From: a virus
Reading direction: 5' to 3' (one strand)
DNA: 64,000 nt
IMG/VR virus record: IMGVR_UViG_3300008266_000277
Coordinates: 1-64,000 of that record
Part shown: positions 63,045 through 64,000 of the stretch, one piece after another
How the letters are laid out: the number at the start of each line of letters is the position of its first letter
Position numbering within the stretch: position 1 is the first letter of the stretch
The notes under the pieces: generated by a model
The model's input: the letters and a program-made list of their open reading frames with translations, nothing else
Database searches by the model: none
What the model was told of the DNA's origin: nothing
Translations under genes and position numbers: made by a program

Positions 63045-63281
63045 TTATGATTTAAATTTATTTTTCCAGCTATTTAATCTTTCTATTCCTGCTTGTATTT
63101 CCTCCGTAGACCATTTTTTAGGTATTTCCTTTTGAACTATAGGTGTTATAGATGTTGTTGTAATATTTGTTTTTTTCTCATATGCACTTATACAATTAGT
63201 ACATACAGATGTGCCATCTGATGCTTTCCTCTTTTGACATCCACAAGACAGCGATTTTTTACAATTAGAACATACAGCCAT
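63045..63281 (-). CDS. Small zinc-ribbon-like protein
   Basis: The likely start is ATG at 63281 (MAVCSNCKKSLSC), giving 78 residues; a longer frame from 63308 overlaps the upstream gene. CSNCKKSLSCGC and CTNC about 20 residues on form a zinc-ribbon pattern. The C-terminus (WSTEEIQAGIERLNSWKNKF) is a helix. Similar short proteins occur beside appendage genes in Bacteroidota phages. Function unknown; a virion minor part or assembly factor is possible. Confidence 0.7.
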   Translation of the reverse strand: MAVCSNCKKSLSCGCQKRKASDGTSVCTNCISAYEKKTNITTTSITPIVQKEIPKKWSTEEIQAGIERLNSWKNKFKS

Positions 63282-63292
63282 TGGTTTATTTT

Positions 63293-63838
63293 TTAACAGT
63301 TTATACAATCCATTTTATTAAGAAGCTTTACTGCATATTTATATATACGCATTCCTTTATCTGGCTCATGACAGTACTCTACTTTAGCCACTGCAGATTC
63401 AAGATACATCTTAATTTTTCTAAGCTTATTAAGCTTTGCTTCTATATGAGCTGGTGGTTCGCAATCTGATACATCCAGCTGACATAGAATGTTATAATAT
63501 TTGTTAAGAGCTTGTGTAATACGCATATGATTATATTCAACGTATACAAACTCATTAGGAGATACGCTATACTTAATGATATAAATACCATCAGGTAGCG
63601 CTGCATATTCTGACGTATCACAACCTGTTGTCTGTAGTGACAAATCACAGGCTGTAAGCGATAAGCTAAAATTAGGAGTTACACTAATTTCAGATGCATA
63701 ATTAAAACCTGGTACAGTCACATCCAACAGAGGACATACTACAGGCATACTGTCTGCATAAACACTTGTGTCAAATATCTTTAATACACATGTGTTAAGT
63801 ACATCAGGAACTTCTAAACTTAATTTATGACTTGCCAT
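63293..63838 (-). CDS. Appendage-cluster protein with beta-sandwich-like N-terminus
   Basis: The likely start is ATG at 63838 (MASHKLSLEVPDVLN), giving 181 residues. The longer frame from 63934 would translate through a terminator hairpin and is unlikely. The N-terminal 110 residues are beta-rich (SLEVPDVLNTCVLKIFDTS, LPDGIYIIKYSV) like an immunoglobulin-type or carboxypeptidase-regulatory fold. The C-terminal 70 are helical (AKLNKLRKIKMYLESAVAKVEYC) and end in DCINC. It is the first gene after the terminator. Probably a structural adaptor for the following appendage proteins; this is inference. Confidence 0.65.
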   Translation of the reverse strand: MASHKLSLEVPDVLNTCVLKIFDTSVYADSMPVVCPLLDVTVPGFNYASEISVTPNFSLSLTACDLSLQTTGCDTSEYAALPDGIYIIKYSVSPNEFVYVEYNHMRITQALNKYYNILCQLDVSDCEPPAHIEAKLNKLRKIKMYLESAVAKVEYCHEPDKGMRIYKYAVKLLNKMDCINC

Positions 63839-63855
63839 ATGCTTATGTAATAAGA

Positions 63856-63887
63856 AAAGGGAGAGGAGCATGAAACTCTCTCTCCCC
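63856..63887 (-). terminator. Terminator upstream of the appendage cluster
   Basis: On the - strand GGGGAGAGAGAG, loop TTTCATG and CTCCTCTCCC form a long stem with one bulge, followed by TTTTCTTATT. It ends the gene that enters from the right window edge. Confidence 0.75.
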
Positions 63888-64000
63888 TTACTTAATTTGT
63901 AAATTATTAATCTTAATATCATTAGCGCAATCATTGTTACATCCTGCTAACCATGTTTGAATATCAGCTTCAAATTGACCAAGCTGTTCCAAAGAAATAA
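63888..64000 (-). CDS. C-terminal end of an unidentified gene (truncated by window)
   Basis: The last 36 residues of a - strand frame, ending LEQLGQFEADIQTWLAGC then NNDCANDIKINNLQIK, stop at 63888 directly before the terminator. The start lies right of the window. It has two Cys like its neighbours and is probably the last gene of the adjoining virion operon. Too short to identify. Confidence 0.5.
   Translation of the reverse strand, partial: ISLEQLGQFEADIQTWLAGCNNDCANDIKINNLQIK

Noticed and set aside
63839-63934. Signal peptide on the 213-residue frame (MIALMILRLIIYKL)
   Set aside because: The hydrophobic extension is translation of the terminator region; the start at 63,838 removes it.
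1-64000. tRNA genes, CRISPR arrays, insertion sequences, integrase or attachment sites
   Set aside because: Gaps are short and fully accounted for by terminators and leaders; no cloverleaf, regular direct-repeat array, transposase or recombinase signature was seen.

Overview
This window looks like the middle of a crAss-like phage (order Crassvirales) genome infecting a Bacteroidota host. The evidence is an AT-rich sequence packed with genes, and a replication block on the + strand (1-14,894) converging on a virion block on the - strand (14,983-64,000). Starts lack clear Shine-Dalgarno sites. The virion genes are giant, and one encodes a DxDxD-type RNA polymerase. Capsid, portal and terminase genes are not here and should lie beyond one of the edges. 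I found no tRNA, CRISPR array, insertion sequence or integrase, and no gene-free stretch over 300 bases. Stop codons behave as in the standard code.

Replication block (+): truncated uracil-DNA glycosylase, two small proteins (one a probable helicase-loader or initiator type), DnaB-like helicase, an unknown, Sak4/AAA_24 recombination ATPase, an SSB-like protein with an acidic tail, and a terminator. Then Toprim primase, SegE-type GIY-YIG nuclease, a metallopeptidase/VWA protein, a 58-residue zinc protein hidden between larger genes, MoxR-type ATPase, an unknown, a RecB-type PD-(D/E)XK nuclease and two unknowns. After a second terminator come a compact family B DNA polymerase and a conserved protein. 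A bidirectional terminator at about 14.9 kb separates the two blocks.

Virion block, read in its own direction (right to left): a truncated gene, a terminator, then Cys-rich appendage genes (181, 78, 602, 499 and 227 residues). A terminator and candidate promoter follow. Next are portal/tail-side proteins (195, 223 and 322 residues), a large P22 gp10-like stabilisation or muzzle protein (1738), a peptidoglycan hydrolase with two lytic domains (1444), two low-complexity Gly-Gly-motif proteins (803 and 872), and large cargo proteins (1112 and 1590). Then comes a reconstructed gene of about 4,380 codons for the virion RNA polymerase, and last a 1,888-residue zincin/membrane protein. In known crAss-like phages such proteins are packaged in the head and ejected into the cell, where the RNA polymerase transcribes the early genes. 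That would be the replication block here.

The most striking region is 20,649-33,802. Six reading frames join end to end, across five frameshifts, into one protein. In order it carries a basic linker, a P-loop kinase domain of polynucleotide-kinase/AAA_33 type, a NADAR domain, an HExxH zincin and the RNA polymerase core with a D-Y-D-I-D centre. The kinase and NADAR modules also each seem to have lost a conserved segment at the frameshift. All five breaks lie in this one gene while about 50 kb of neighbouring large genes are intact. Other leads are a Gly-Gly/DDEI motif family shared by three adjacent virion genes, a bipartite AT-rich motif before three virion transcription units, a terminator-like hairpin inside a replication-block gene, and unusual active sites in the polymerase and primase.
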